From assembly GCA_036396535.1 (NCBI GenBank), contig DASWKR010000056.1, positions 1-61,333 on the forward strand: DNA of 61,333 bases. The letters are read 5' to 3'. Numbering within the stretch: the stretch's first letter is position 1; each line of letters opens with the position of its first letter. Made by a program: the position numbers and the translations under genes. A model generated the notes under the pieces. The model saw only the letters and a list, made by a program, of their open reading frames with translations. It had not been told where the DNA came from and made no database searches. Shown here piece after piece: positions 17,378 through 25,924 of this stretch. Origin of the DNA: Acidimicrobiia bacterium (GTDB lineage: Bacteria; Actinomycetota; Acidimicrobiia; Spongiisociales; UBA5794).

Positions 17378-18392
17378 CGAGATCCTCCAGCAGCCGGAGC
17401 GCCTCGAGGCACTCCTCTGCGACGGTCCCGCCGAAGCCGCGGCAATCGCACGGTCGATCGCGGGCCGGTTCCAGCATGTCGTCGTCGCCGCCAGGGGGTC
17501 GTCGGACAACGCCGCCCGGTACGCCCAGTACCTCTGGGGAATCCACAACCGACTCGTCGTCACCCTGGCGGCGCCTTCGATCTTCAGCCGGTACGGCGCC
17601 AGGCCGTCACTCGAGGGGGCGCTCGTCGTCGCCGTCTCTCAATCGGGGCAATCCCCGGACCTCATCGAAGTCGTCTCCGCCGCAGCCGGCCAAGGCGCCC
17701 CGACGATCGCCATCACGAACGACGTCCATTCCCCGCTTGCCGGTGTCAGCGACTTCGTCATGTGGATGCGAGCGGGCGAAGAGCGAGCAGTGGCCGCCAC
17801 GAAGACGTACACGGCGTCGCTGACCGCCGTGGCCCTCCTCTCCGACGCCATGGATCCCGGCGCCGGGCTCGTCGACGATCTGCGACGAGTGCCCGCCGCC
17901 GTCGCCGCGGCGCTCGACGACGAGGACCACGTGGCGGAGGTCGCAGCCGCGCTGGCCGCCGAGACGGCCTGCGCGGTGCTGGGCCGCGGCTATCACTACG
18001 CGACCGCCTTCGAGTGGGCGCTCAAGCTCGAAGAGCTCGCATACATCGTCGCCCAGCCACACTCGACCGCCGACTTCGAGCACGGTCCCCGGGCGATGGT
18101 CGGGGCCGGCTTCCCGGTCCTCGCCGCCGTTGCCGACGGCCCGCTCTTCGCGGAGGCCGCGGCGCTCCTCGAGGACCTCCGGGTCGATCGCCGGGCGACG
18201 ACCGTCGCCATCACGAACCGTGGCGACCTGGGGGCGACGCACCTCCTCCGGATCGATGCGGACATCGCCGAGCGGTGCGCCCCGATCGTGGGGATCGTGC
18301 CTGCTCAGCTGTTCAGTCATCACATCGCGATCGCCAAGGGCCATGACCCCGACAACCCGCGCGGCTTGGAGAAGGTGACCCGCACCCGATGA
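17364..18392 (+). CDS. SIS-domain glucosamine-6-phosphate deaminase/isomerase (NagB-II type)
   Basis: 342 residues with two SIS sugar-phosphate domains, like the isomerase half of GlmS without its glutaminase. Motifs: ARGSSDNAARYA near 43-54, the phosphate-binding SQSGQSPD near 93-100, TKTYTASL near 148, and the GRGYHYATAFEWALKLEE segment near 210. With NagA next door, and no classical NagB in the window, the likely reaction is conversion of glucosamine-6-phosphate to fructose-6-phosphate and ammonia. AgaS-type activity on galactosamine is the main alternative. It is the last gene of the operon. Confidence 0.87.
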   Translation: MAMRDEILQQPERLEALLCDGPAEAAAIARSIAGRFQHVVVAARGSSDNAARYAQYLWGIHNRLVVTLAAPSIFSRYGARPSLEGALVVAVSQSGQSPDLIEVVSAAAGQGAPTIAITNDVHSPLAGVSDFVMWMRAGEERAVAATKTYTASLTAVALLSDAMDPGAGLVDDLRRVPAAVAAALDDEDHVAEVAAALAAETACAVLGRGYHYATAFEWALKLEELAYIVAQPHSTADFEHGPRAMVGAGFPVLAAVADGPLFAEAAALLEDLRVDRRATTVAITNRGDLGATHLLRIDADIAERCAPIVGIVPAQLFSHHIAIAKGHDPDNPRGLEKVTRTR

Positions 18393-18467
18393 ATCGCTGC
18401 CGATGCCGCCCGGAAGGTCCGCGGTACGATGCCACGTACATGGAGCCGATCCTGAGGTGGCTGGTGG

Positions 18468-19865
18468 ATGAGGCGGATCGTACGGACGCCGCGGGAGATG
18501 GCTCGGTCGCTGCGCCTCCTGGCGCGCCGTAGGCCGCGTCACGCCGAGGATTACCTGCGAGGTCACGCCACCGAGTGGCCGGCTCTCGCCGAGGCGAGCC
18601 CGAGCGACGCCGCCGACATCCTCGAGGCGATCGACGAGGAGATCGCCGGCGAGCTGATCGCCGATCTCGACCCTGGGAAGGCGGCGGAGCTGCTCGAGGA
18701 GCTGCGCGACGACCTCGCCGCCGACATCATCGAGGACCTCACCACCGAAGACGCCACCAGGCTCCTCGAGGAGATGCCCCCTGAGGCGGCCGCCGATGTG
18801 CTGGCGGCCGTGGACGACGCAGCCATCGTCAACGACCTGCTGGACAGCATGCAGGCGGAGAGTGCAGTCGAGATCCGCGAGCTGCTCGCCTACGGCCCGG
18901 AGTCGGCCGGCGGCCTGATGACGACTGACATCGCCGCCCTCCCGATCGGCATGACGGTCGGGGAAGCCGTCGAGCGGATCCGCGGGCTCCACGACGAGTT
19001 GGAGGACCTCTCGTACGTGTACATCGTCGATCCGCACGGTCGCCTGATCGGGGTCGTCTCGTTCCGGGACCTCGTGTTCCGGCGCCCGGGTGATGGGCTC
19101 GACGAGGCGATGCTGCCGAGCCCGATCTCGGTGACGACTTCGACCGACCGTGAGGAGATCGCCGACCTCGTGCAGCGCTACCACCTGTTCGGGCTGCCCG
19201 TCGTCGACGACGAGGGCCGGCTCGTCGGCATGGTCACGACCGACGCCCTCATCGAGGCGATCCAGGAAGAGGCATCGGAGGACTTCGCGGTCGCGGTCGG
19301 CACCAGGGCGGAAGACTCGGTCTACGTCCCGGTCAGAGAGTCGATCCGGCACCGCCTGCCGTGGATCGCCATCGACATCGTCATGTCGGCGCTGGTCGTC
19401 TGGTCGGTCACCCAATTCGATGAGGTCCTCACCACGTTCGTCGTCCTCGCCGCCCTCATGCCCCTCGTCGCCCGGATCGGCGGCGACTCCGGGGCGCAGA
19501 GCCTGGCCGTCGTCATCAGGGGGCTGGCGACCGACGGGATCCCCGGGAGCGACGTGACTCGGGTGATCGGTCGGGAGGTGTCCATCGGAATCGTCAACGG
19601 TGCGGTGATCGGCGTCCTCGCCGGCGGCCTCGGCTACGGGCTACAGACACTCCGAGCCGGGCCTGATCCGTACCGGGTCGGCCTGGCCATGGCCGTGGCG
19701 GCATGGGCCAACCTCGTGCTGGCGGGCCTGGCAGGCGCCGCCATTCCCCTCACCCTCCGCAAGTTCGGGTTCGACCCTGCGCTCGGGTCGAACCTGTTCC
19801 TCACGACGTTCACGGACCTGGTCGGATTCGCCGGTTTCCTGGCGGTCGCCACCGCGTTGCTCTGA
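18468..19865 (+). CDS. mgtE: Magnesium transporter MgtE
   Basis: 465-residue Mg2+ channel with the standard order: N-terminal acidic superhelical domain (about 25-150, with repeated EELRDDLAADI-like helices), a CBS pair (about 155-275, ending VGMVTTDALIEAIQEE), and five TM segments (about 300-465) with the pore motif RIGGDSGAQS near 341-350. The cytosolic Mg2+-sensing domains gate the pore. Start at ATG 18468; a weak GAGGTGG lies 12 bases upstream. It is separate from the amino-sugar operon and has no clear promoter. Confidence 0.95.
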   Translation: MRRIVRTPREMARSLRLLARRRPRHAEDYLRGHATEWPALAEASPSDAADILEAIDEEIAGELIADLDPGKAAELLEELRDDLAADIIEDLTTEDATRLLEEMPPEAAADVLAAVDDAAIVNDLLDSMQAESAVEIRELLAYGPESAGGLMTTDIAALPIGMTVGEAVERIRGLHDELEDLSYVYIVDPHGRLIGVVSFRDLVFRRPGDGLDEAMLPSPISVTTSTDREEIADLVQRYHLFGLPVVDDEGRLVGMVTTDALIEAIQEEASEDFAVAVGTRAEDSVYVPVRESIRHRLPWIAIDIVMSALVVWSVTQFDEVLTTFVVLAALMPLVARIGGDSGAQSLAVVIRGLATDGIPGSDVTRVIGREVSIGIVNGAVIGVLAGGLGYGLQTLRAGPDPYRVGLAMAVAAWANLVLAGLAGAAIPLTLRKFGFDPALGSNLFLTTFTDLVGFAGFLAVATALL

Positions 19866-19912
19866 GAACGGCCGCCACGACCCCGCAGACCTCGGTACCG
19901 CAGGAAGCGGGC

Positions 19913-20815
19913 TCAGTCGGGCCGCGCGTCGGCGAGCGAAGCCCACAGGTGCATTGCGGCATACGCCCTCCACGGTCGCCACGCCTCCGACTGGGCGGCC
20001 AACTCGCTTCCGGGGGCGAGCCTCTCGATCGCCCTTCGCAACCCGAGGTCGCCTGTCGGCATCGCGTCGGGGTCGCGAAGGGCCCGCATCGCGATGTAGT
20101 CGGCGGTCCACGGTCCGATTCCCTGGATGGCGAGCAGCCGGCGGCGCCCCAGCCGGGAGTCGGCGGCACGATCGAGCACGACGTCGCCTGCCGCGACGGC
20201 GGCGGCGAATCGGGTGACGGTGTCGCGCCGCGATTGCGGCATCCCGATTCTCGACAGGTCGGCTGCTGCGACGTGCCGAGGCGTCGGGAACAGATGGGTG
20301 ACCGTGCCGGCCGGGGTCTCCAGCGGCTCGCCCAAGGCCGCGACGAGCCGGCCCGCCAGCGTCGAGGCACCCTTGACCGTCACTTGCTGCCCGAGGATCG
20401 CCCTGACACCGAGCTCGAAGGGGTCGAGCGTCCCCGGAACCCGCAGTCCGGGACGCCGAGCGACGAGCGGGCGCAACAGCCGGGAGCCGCTCAGGTGCCG
20501 GTCGACGACGTGCGGGTCGACGTCCATGCCGAACATGACGCTGATCCCGGCCACGAGGGCTTCGGTGAGCGACGAGCGCCGGGACGTGGACAGCCGGATC
20601 CCGGCGGGGCCGGCGTCGACCGTGACGACGGTCGCCCCTCCCTCTGAGGCGATGGAGCGCCGGTAGCTGAGGGCATCTGCCTCTTCGACGCCCGGAATGG
20701 CTCGGGCTGCGACGAAGTCGAAAAGCTCCTGTCTGGCGAATGGTTCGTTCACAGGGAGGAGGCGCGCCGATCCCGGCGCCGATCCTCTCCCGAGACCCGT
20801 CATCGCCGGCACCAT
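19913..20815 (-). CDS. alkA: DNA-3-methyladenine glycosylase II (AlkA type)
   Basis: 300-residue base-excision repair enzyme. The AlkA N-terminal domain covers about residues 20-110. The helix-hairpin-helix domain follows with GQQVTVKGAS near 141, and the DNA-gripping hairpin LLAIQGIGPWTADYIAMR near 229-246. The catalytic Asp sits in PTGDLGLRRA near 258. Many actinobacterial homologues are the C-terminal part of a larger Ada-AlkA fusion; here the Ada part is absent. The start is uncertain, because GTG near 20752 would also keep the whole domain. It is convergent with mgtE. Confidence 0.88.
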   Translation of the reverse strand: MVPAMTGLGRGSAPGSARLLPVNEPFARQELFDFVAARAIPGVEEADALSYRRSIASEGGATVVTVDAGPAGIRLSTSRRSSLTEALVAGISVMFGMDVDPHVVDRHLSGSRLLRPLVARRPGLRVPGTLDPFELGVRAILGQQVTVKGASTLAGRLVAALGEPLETPAGTVTHLFPTPRHVAAADLSRIGMPQSRRDTVTRFAAAVAAGDVVLDRAADSRLGRRRLLAIQGIGPWTADYIAMRALRDPDAMPTGDLGLRRAIERLAPGSELAAQSEAWRPWRAYAAMHLWASLADARPD

Positions 20816-20971
20816 ACGTCTTCACCGAGGCGCTCGGGTGGCGACTCGAAGGCGCACCCCCCGAAGAGAGCCTCCACCCCCACGCCGGTGCGGACCGGGC
20901 TCGCCGCCTGTACCGCGAGTCGGCCCCGGCGGCCTTGTCTACTCTTGCGGCGGGCAGACGAGAAGGAGGCC

Positions 20972-21976
20972 ATGGTGTCACTCGCCCCCGACGTCGACTC
21001 GAGGTCGGCGGTCGGCAAGCTACCTCTGGCGTGGGGTCTGGCACTCGTCGCCGTCGCGGCCGCCCTCTGGGGCGCGGACGGCGTCTTCCGGCGCGGGCTG
21101 GCGCTCGAACTGCCGGCGGCGACCGTTGTCTTCTGGGAGCACGTGATCCTCGTCCTCGTGACGATCCCGGCTCTCCAGCGGGGCATCGCCTCGGCTCGCA
21201 GGCTCGGAGCACGAGAGTGGGTGTACCTGATCCTCATCGGGGCGGGCGCATCTGCCACGGCCACGGCCCTGTTCACGGCTGCCTTCCGCTACGGCGACCC
21301 GAGCACCCCGCTCCTCCTCCAGAAGCTCCAGCCGCTCGTCGCCATCGTGGCCGCCCGCATCCTCCTCCAGGAGCGCCTCCGACCGCGCTTCTCGCTCTTT
21401 CTGGTCGCCGGGCTGGCAGGCGCCTGGCTCATCGCCTTCAGCGATCCGACGGAGGTCGCGGTCGGGGCGACGAAGGTCGCCCTGCTGGCGATCGGAGCCG
21501 CCGTGCTGTGGGGCATGGGAACGGTCCTCGGCCGCCACATGACGGCTCATCTCCCGTCCCAGGAGATCACGGCGTTACGGTTCGCCATTGGGCTCCCGGC
21601 GGCGGGAGCGCTCGCCGTGATCGACGGTGGCACAGGCAGCCTGGCCATCGGGTTCGGCGACGTCGACGCTCTGATCCTCCTGGCTCTCGTCCCGGGACTG
21701 CTCGCCCTGTCGATCTACTACCGAGGCCTGCGGTCGACGCCGGCTTCGCTGGCGACACTGGCCGAGCTGGCTTTCCCCGTCTCGGCCATCACGCTGAACT
21801 ACGCCTTCTTCGACACCACCCTCACGGGGACGCAGTGGCTCGGCGTAGCGGTTCTGTCGGCGACGCTCGTCACCATGAGCTACACCGCCCGCAGTGCGGG
21901 GTCTCGCGCCCTCGGCGTCGACGCCCCCGGGGTGCTCCGCCCCGGCGACGCCGACCCGCAGCCGGCGTCGAGCTGA
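20972..21976 (+). CDS. EamA/DMT-family transporter
   Basis: 334-residue inner-membrane protein with ten predicted TM segments as two EamA repeats. The first repeat has AALWGADGVFRRG near residue 27 and the second AVLWGMGTVLGRH near 170. Members export amino acids or other small metabolites. The ATG at 20972 has a strong AAGGAGG site six bases upstream, which rules out the longer frame beginning further upstream. It stands alone. The substrate cannot be told. Confidence 0.88.
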   Translation: MVSLAPDVDSRSAVGKLPLAWGLALVAVAAALWGADGVFRRGLALELPAATVVFWEHVILVLVTIPALQRGIASARRLGAREWVYLILIGAGASATATALFTAAFRYGDPSTPLLLQKLQPLVAIVAARILLQERLRPRFSLFLVAGLAGAWLIAFSDPTEVAVGATKVALLAIGAAVLWGMGTVLGRHMTAHLPSQEITALRFAIGLPAAGALAVIDGGTGSLAIGFGDVDALILLALVPGLLALSIYYRGLRSTPASLATLAELAFPVSAITLNYAFFDTTLTGTQWLGVAVLSATLVTMSYTARSAGSRALGVDAPGVLRPGDADPQPASS

Positions 21977-21985
21977 CCGCTCCTC

Positions 21986-22012
21986 AGCCGGGAGGCGCCT
22001 CGTCGCCCGGCT
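21986..22012 (+). terminator. Weak inverted repeat after the EamA gene
   Basis: AGCCGGG (21986-21992) pairs with CCCGGCT (22006-22012) around a 13-base loop that itself contains the palindrome AGGCGCCT. It starts nine bases after the transporter stop. The stem is short and has no U-run, so a terminator role is only possible. Confidence 0.35.
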
Positions 22013-22106
22013 CGGCCTGCGATGGGATGATCGGCCGCGAAGAGGTGAGCCCAGTGCTCACCGCCGCCGTGGATCGTCACCCTCGTGTCGAACACCATTG
22101 CGTTTC

Positions 22107-22150
22107 GCGGTGAGAGCATTCTCATCGGCATCTCATGGTGATCTCACCGC
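22107..22150 (+). promoter_or_regulatory. Tandem TCTCA repeats with 11-bp spacing, inside an inverted repeat
   Basis: TCTCA occurs at 22120-22124, 22131-22135 and 22142-22146, exactly 11 bases apart, which puts all three on one face of the helix. This is the layout of OmpR/PhoP-type response-regulator sites, and the unit resembles the CTCAG repeats of the mycobacterial MprA box. In addition GCGGTGAGA (22107-22115) and TCTCACCGC (22142-22150) form a perfect 9-bp inverted repeat. The site lies about 52 bases upstream of the secreted repeat-protein gene. Confidence 0.5.
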
Positions 22151-22201
22151 TGCCCGGCAGTCTGGTGCTCAGGAATCACCACCGCCATGAAAGGCTCCCT
22201 C

Positions 22202-22786
22202 ATGAAACGCCTGCTGTTCACGATCACGCTCGTGATGTCCGCATCCCTGCTCGTCGCCGCTCCGGCCTCAGCCGATGATCGTCGCTGCACCGGAACGATC
22301 GGTGCGACTCATATCGACGGCAACGTCATCGTCCCACAAGGTGCAGATTGCACCCTGCGAGGCACCCGCGTCGACGGAAATGTGATCGTCAAGGGAGACG
22401 CCAAGCTCGTCGCACGCGGCGTGAAGGTGGACGGGAACATCCAGGCGGAGAACCACCGCAACGTGATCGTGACCACCCGTGAGGTCGGTGACCGGACGGT
22501 GAAGTCCCGCGTCGAGGGAGACATCCAGCTCGATTCCGGCAAGCGTGGCAGGGTCGCCAAGGCCGTCATCGGCGGCGATCTCCAGGTGAAGCAGAACTCC
22601 GGGCGTCAGGTCGCCGTCCACAATCGGATCGATGGTGACCTGCAGGCGTTCAGCAACGACGGCGGCTTCCGCATCTATCGCAACCAGATCGACGGCAACC
22701 TGCAGTGCAAAGGCAACGACCCGAAGCCTCACGGTGGCCAGAACCAGGTGTCGGGCAACAAAGAGGATCAGTGCAGCAGTCTCTGA
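22202..22786 (+). CDS. Secreted beta-solenoid-like repeat protein
   Basis: 194-residue exported protein that I do not recognise as a named family. A signal peptide (residues 1-21, ending in APASA) is followed by about seven units of the form (R/K/H)-(I/V)-D-G-(N/D)-(V/I/L)-(I/Q), such as HIDGNVIV, RVDGNVIV, KVDGNIQA, RIDGDLQA and QIDGNLQC. Units are roughly 18-25 residues apart, as expected for a right-handed beta-helix of the bactofilin type. Three cysteines (one near each end of the repeats and one near the C-terminus) could form a disulfide. An ATG 15 bases upstream (22187) is possible, but AAAGG precedes the one chosen. The promoter carries a response-regulator-like site. Confidence 0.7.
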   Translation: MKRLLFTITLVMSASLLVAAPASADDRRCTGTIGATHIDGNVIVPQGADCTLRGTRVDGNVIVKGDAKLVARGVKVDGNIQAENHRNVIVTTREVGDRTVKSRVEGDIQLDSGKRGRVAKAVIGGDLQVKQNSGRQVAVHNRIDGDLQAFSNDGGFRIYRNQIDGNLQCKGNDPKPHGGQNQVSGNKEDQCSSL

Positions 22787-22876
22787 CCTGGCCGACGGCA
22801 TAGCCGCACCACCGACCGAACGCAGGCTTCCTCCGGTGCCGGAGCGTCGGCAGTCGGGCCATCGATCCGCCAGAAT

Positions 22877-22889
22877 GTGCATCATGCAC
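22877..22889 (+). promoter_or_regulatory. Palindrome GTGCAT-C-ATGCAC over the start codon of the molybdenum hydroxylase
   Basis: GTGCAT (22877-22882) and ATGCAC (22884-22889) form a perfect palindrome with one central base, and the second arm contains the proposed ATG. A CAGAAT box at 22871-22876 could be a -10 for a leaderless transcript. A repressor bound here would block both transcription start and ribosome access. The core TGCATCAT also occurs in the shared operators at 29.1 and 58.1 kb, which may be chance. Confidence 0.4.
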
Positions 22890-25175
22890 GATCGCGTCCG
22901 CCTGACGGGCGGCTCACTGCTCGGCCACGCCGTGAAACGACGGGAAGACCCTGCCCTGATACGGGGACTCCGGCCGTACATCGGCGATCTCGACCGCGAC
23001 GGCATGCTCCACGCCGTGTTCGTTCGATCTGCGATGGCCTGGGCCGACGTCACCGGAGTCGACGCCTCGCACGTCGCCGATGGTGTGCGCATCTACACGC
23101 ACGACGATGTCGACATCGTGATCCAACCGGCTCACATGCTCGACCAGCGATTCGGCCGTCCCGTGCTCGCAGCAGGCGTCGTCCGCTACGTCGGCGAGCC
23201 GATCGCGGTCGTGCTCGCCGATTCGGAAGCGGCTGCCGTCGACGCCGCATCGCTCGTGTTCGTCGAATACGACCCGCGAGACCCCATCGTCGACCCGAAG
23301 GCGGCGCTGGCCCGCGATGCCCCGCTGCTGTTCCCGGAAGCGGAGAGCAACCGGCCCTTCGAACGGAAGTTCGCCAGCGACGGCGACCCCCTCGAGCACG
23401 CCGAGGTGATCGTGAGGCAGGACTTCGTCCAGCAGCGGGTCGCTCCCGTCCCGATGGAGGGTGGCGCGATCCTCGCCGAACCGGACGGTTCCGGAGGGCT
23501 GCTCGTCAACCTGGGCACCCAGGACCCGTCCAGGGCGAGGAACGTCATCGCCGACGCCATCGGGATGCCGCGTGACAGGTTGCGGATCGTGGTTCCCGCC
23601 ATGGGCGGCGGCTTCGGTGCGAAGGGTCCGACGTACCCGGAGCACGTCGTCGTGTCACAGCTGGCGAGGCGGCTCGACCGTCCGATCAGGTGGGTGGAGA
23701 GACGCACCGAGAACCTCGTCAACATGGTGCACGGGAGGGCACAGCTGCAGTCTGCGGAGTTGGGGGCGACCCGCCACGGCAGGATCGTCGGGCTGCGGGC
23801 CCATGTGATCAACGACGCCGGTGCGTACCCGACCATCGCGGCGTCGTTCGGCAACTACACCATCCAGATGAGCTCCGGTGTCTACGACATCCCGCGCATC
23901 GAGATCACCGCAGAAGCGGCGGTCACGAACCTCACGCCAACGGGGGCGTACCGGGGGGCGGGACGACCCGAAGCGGCACAGATGCTCGAGCGGCTCATGG
24001 ACCTCTTGGCGCTCGACCTCGAGATGGACCCGGTCGAGGTCCGCAGGATCAACTACCTCGAGCCGTTCGCCGAGCCGCGCACGGTCGCCAGTGGAGCCAC
24101 GTACGACTCAGGCAACTACGAGGCAGCACTCGATCTCGCCCTGGACCGAGCCGGCTGGAAGGACCTCATCGCGGAGCGCGACGAGAGGAGACGGCGCGGT
24201 GACCGGATCCAGCTCGGGGTGGCGGTTGCGTCGTACATCGAGACGACGATCGGGATCCTGCCTCCCCGCGAGTTCGGGGCTGTGCGGGTCGAGGCCGATG
24301 GCACCATCACAGTGCGCATCGGTGGCAGCTCACACGGCCAGGGGCACGTCACGACGATGTCTCAGCTCGTCGCCGGCACGTTCGAGGTGCCGATCGAGCA
24401 GGTCACGGTGCTGCAGAGCGACACCGCCGCCGTCCCGGAGGGAGTGGCGGGGACCTTCGCATCCCGCACGCTCCAGCTGGTCGGCTCTTCGATCGTCGTC
24501 GCGTCGGACAGCGTCATCGACGCAGCTCGCAAGGTCGCCGCCGACCTCCTCGAGGCCGCCGAGGACGACCTCGTCGTTCGTGAAGGAGGCGTCGGGGTCG
24601 TAGGCGTGCCCGGGGCCCACGTCTCGTGGGGCGACCTGGCAACCAGGGCGGCCGAGCTCGGAGAGACGCTCGAAGCGGATGGGCTCTTCTCCGTCGACGG
24701 CAACACATACCCGTTCGGCGCCCATGTGGCAGTCGTCGAGCTCGACATAGAAACCGGGTGGGCCAGGCTCGTCCGCCACGTCGCCATCGACGACTGCGGA
24801 ACGGTGGTGAACCCGATGCTCGCCAGGGGCCAGCAGCACGGGGGCGTGGCCCAGGGAGCGGGTCAAGCGCTCTTCGAGGGGGTGCGCTACGACAGCCACG
24901 GCCAGCCGCTGACGGCCAACCTCACGACGTACCCGATCCCCACCGCGGTCGACCTTCCTTCCTTCCAAGTGGGAGGAACGGTGACACCCTCGCCGCTCAA
25001 CCCGCTCGGTGCCAAGGGGATCGGCGAGGCGGGCACGCTCGGGTCGACTCCGGCGATCCACGGCGCGGTGCTCGACGCGCTGCGCCCCTTCGGGGTTCGC
25101 CACGTCGACATGCCGCTCACACCGCAGCGCATCTGGCACGCCATCCAGGAGGCGACCAGGGACGGGGACGCCTGA
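22884..25175 (+). CDS. Molybdenum hydroxylase large subunit (xanthine dehydrogenase/aldehyde oxidase family)
   Basis: 763-residue catalytic subunit of the CoxL/XdhB-like family that carries the molybdopterin cytosine dinucleotide cofactor. Visible family segments are VKRREDPALIRG near residue 15, MGGGFGAKG near 239-247, AYRGAGRPEA near 355, GTFASRTLQLVG near 523 and PLNPLGAKGIGEAGT near 706-720, the last holding the active-site Glu. The AYxCSFR loop of true CO dehydrogenase is absent, so the substrate is probably an aldehyde, purine or N-heterocycle. The FAD and 2Fe-2S subunits that normally adjoin it are missing here. An ATG nine bases upstream (22875) is an alternative start. Confidence 0.88.
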   Translation: MHDRVRLTGGSLLGHAVKRREDPALIRGLRPYIGDLDRDGMLHAVFVRSAMAWADVTGVDASHVADGVRIYTHDDVDIVIQPAHMLDQRFGRPVLAAGVVRYVGEPIAVVLADSEAAAVDAASLVFVEYDPRDPIVDPKAALARDAPLLFPEAESNRPFERKFASDGDPLEHAEVIVRQDFVQQRVAPVPMEGGAILAEPDGSGGLLVNLGTQDPSRARNVIADAIGMPRDRLRIVVPAMGGGFGAKGPTYPEHVVVSQLARRLDRPIRWVERRTENLVNMVHGRAQLQSAELGATRHGRIVGLRAHVINDAGAYPTIAASFGNYTIQMSSGVYDIPRIEITAEAAVTNLTPTGAYRGAGRPEAAQMLERLMDLLALDLEMDPVEVRRINYLEPFAEPRTVASGATYDSGNYEAALDLALDRAGWKDLIAERDERRRRGDRIQLGVAVASYIETTIGILPPREFGAVRVEADGTITVRIGGSSHGQGHVTTMSQLVAGTFEVPIEQVTVLQSDTAAVPEGVAGTFASRTLQLVGSSIVVASDSVIDAARKVAADLLEAAEDDLVVREGGVGVVGVPGAHVSWGDLATRAAELGETLEADGLFSVDGNTYPFGAHVAVVELDIETGWARLVRHVAIDDCGTVVNPMLARGQQHGGVAQGAGQALFEGVRYDSHGQPLTANLTTYPIPTAVDLPSFQVGGTVTPSPLNPLGAKGIGEAGTLGSTPAIHGAVLDALRPFGVRHVDMPLTPQRIWHAIQEATRDGDA

Positions 25176-25183
25176 GGCAGCGG

Positions 25184-25924
25184 TCAGGTGGCGACGAGGT
25201 CGAGCTCCTCGAACTTGCGCAGCACCTGCGCCTTGGCGACGGCGACCCGCTCGTCGGCGGGATCGCGCGGGAACGGCAGGTCGACCGTGATGTCGTCCTC
25301 CAGCTTGCCACCCTTGGCGAAGACGACGATGCGATTGGAGAGCTCGACGGCCTCGCCGACGTCGTGCGTTACGAACAGGACGGTCTTCCTCGTCTCCTTC
25401 CACATCTCGTGGAGCTCGCGCCTCAGGGAGCGAGCCGTGATGGCGTCGAGGTGGCTGAACGGCTCGTCCATGAAGAGCACGTCGGGCTCGATCGAGAAGG
25501 CGCGGGCGATCCCGACCCGCTGCTGCATGCCGCCCGACAGCTCCCCGGGGTACTTGGTTCCCTTGTCTCCGAGCTGGACCATCTCGAGATATCGCTGACA
25601 GCGCGCCCTGGTCTCCGCTGTCTGTTCCTTCTGCACGAACAGGAGGTTGTCGAGCACCGTGCGCCACGGGAGGAGCCGGGCCGCTTGGAACACGTAGCCG
25701 GGGGCCGCCTCGTGACCCTCCTGGGTTATCTCGACCTTGCCCGACGTCGGGGTCTCGATGCCGCTCAGGATGTTCAGCAGGGTCGACTTGCCACACCCCG
25801 AGGGCCCGACGATCGAGACGAACACGTGCCCGCCGACCTCGAGGTTCACGTTCTCGAGCGCCACCACCTTGTCGGCGCCGATGCCGAACTCCTTGTGCAG
25901 GTTGCGCACCGAGATCTCAGCCAT
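25184..25924 (-). CDS. ABC importer ATPase, NitT/TauT family
   Basis: 246-residue ATP-binding subunit of the nitrate/sulfonate/taurine-type importer. Walker A GPSGCGKST near 39-47, Q-loop VFQAARLLPW near 78, signature LSGGMQQR near 132, Walker B VLFMDEPF near 152-159 and H-loop FVTHDVGEAV near 188. The ATG at 25924 overlaps the end of the permease gene by eight bases. It is the last gene of the four-gene minus-strand operon 29037-25184 and should pair with the two adjacent permeases. Confidence 0.93.
   Translation of the reverse strand: MAEISVRNLHKEFGIGADKVVALENVNLEVGGHVFVSIVGPSGCGKSTLLNILSGIETPTSGKVEITQEGHEAAPGYVFQAARLLPWRTVLDNLLFVQKEQTAETRARCQRYLEMVQLGDKGTKYPGELSGGMQQRVGIARAFSIEPDVLFMDEPFSHLDAITARSLRRELHEMWKETRKTVLFVTHDVGEAVELSNRIVVFAKGGKLEDDITVDLPFPRDPADERVAVAKAQVLRKFEELDLVAT

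Noticed and set aside
17607-19415. 602-codon minus-strand open frame across the SIS and mgtE genes
   Set aside because: It spans two well-supported plus-strand genes and their gap and shows no domain.
22884-25175. Aerobic CO dehydrogenase (CoxL) identity for the molybdenum hydroxylase
   Set aside because: The AYxCSFR active-site loop is absent and the CoxM and CoxS genes are missing.
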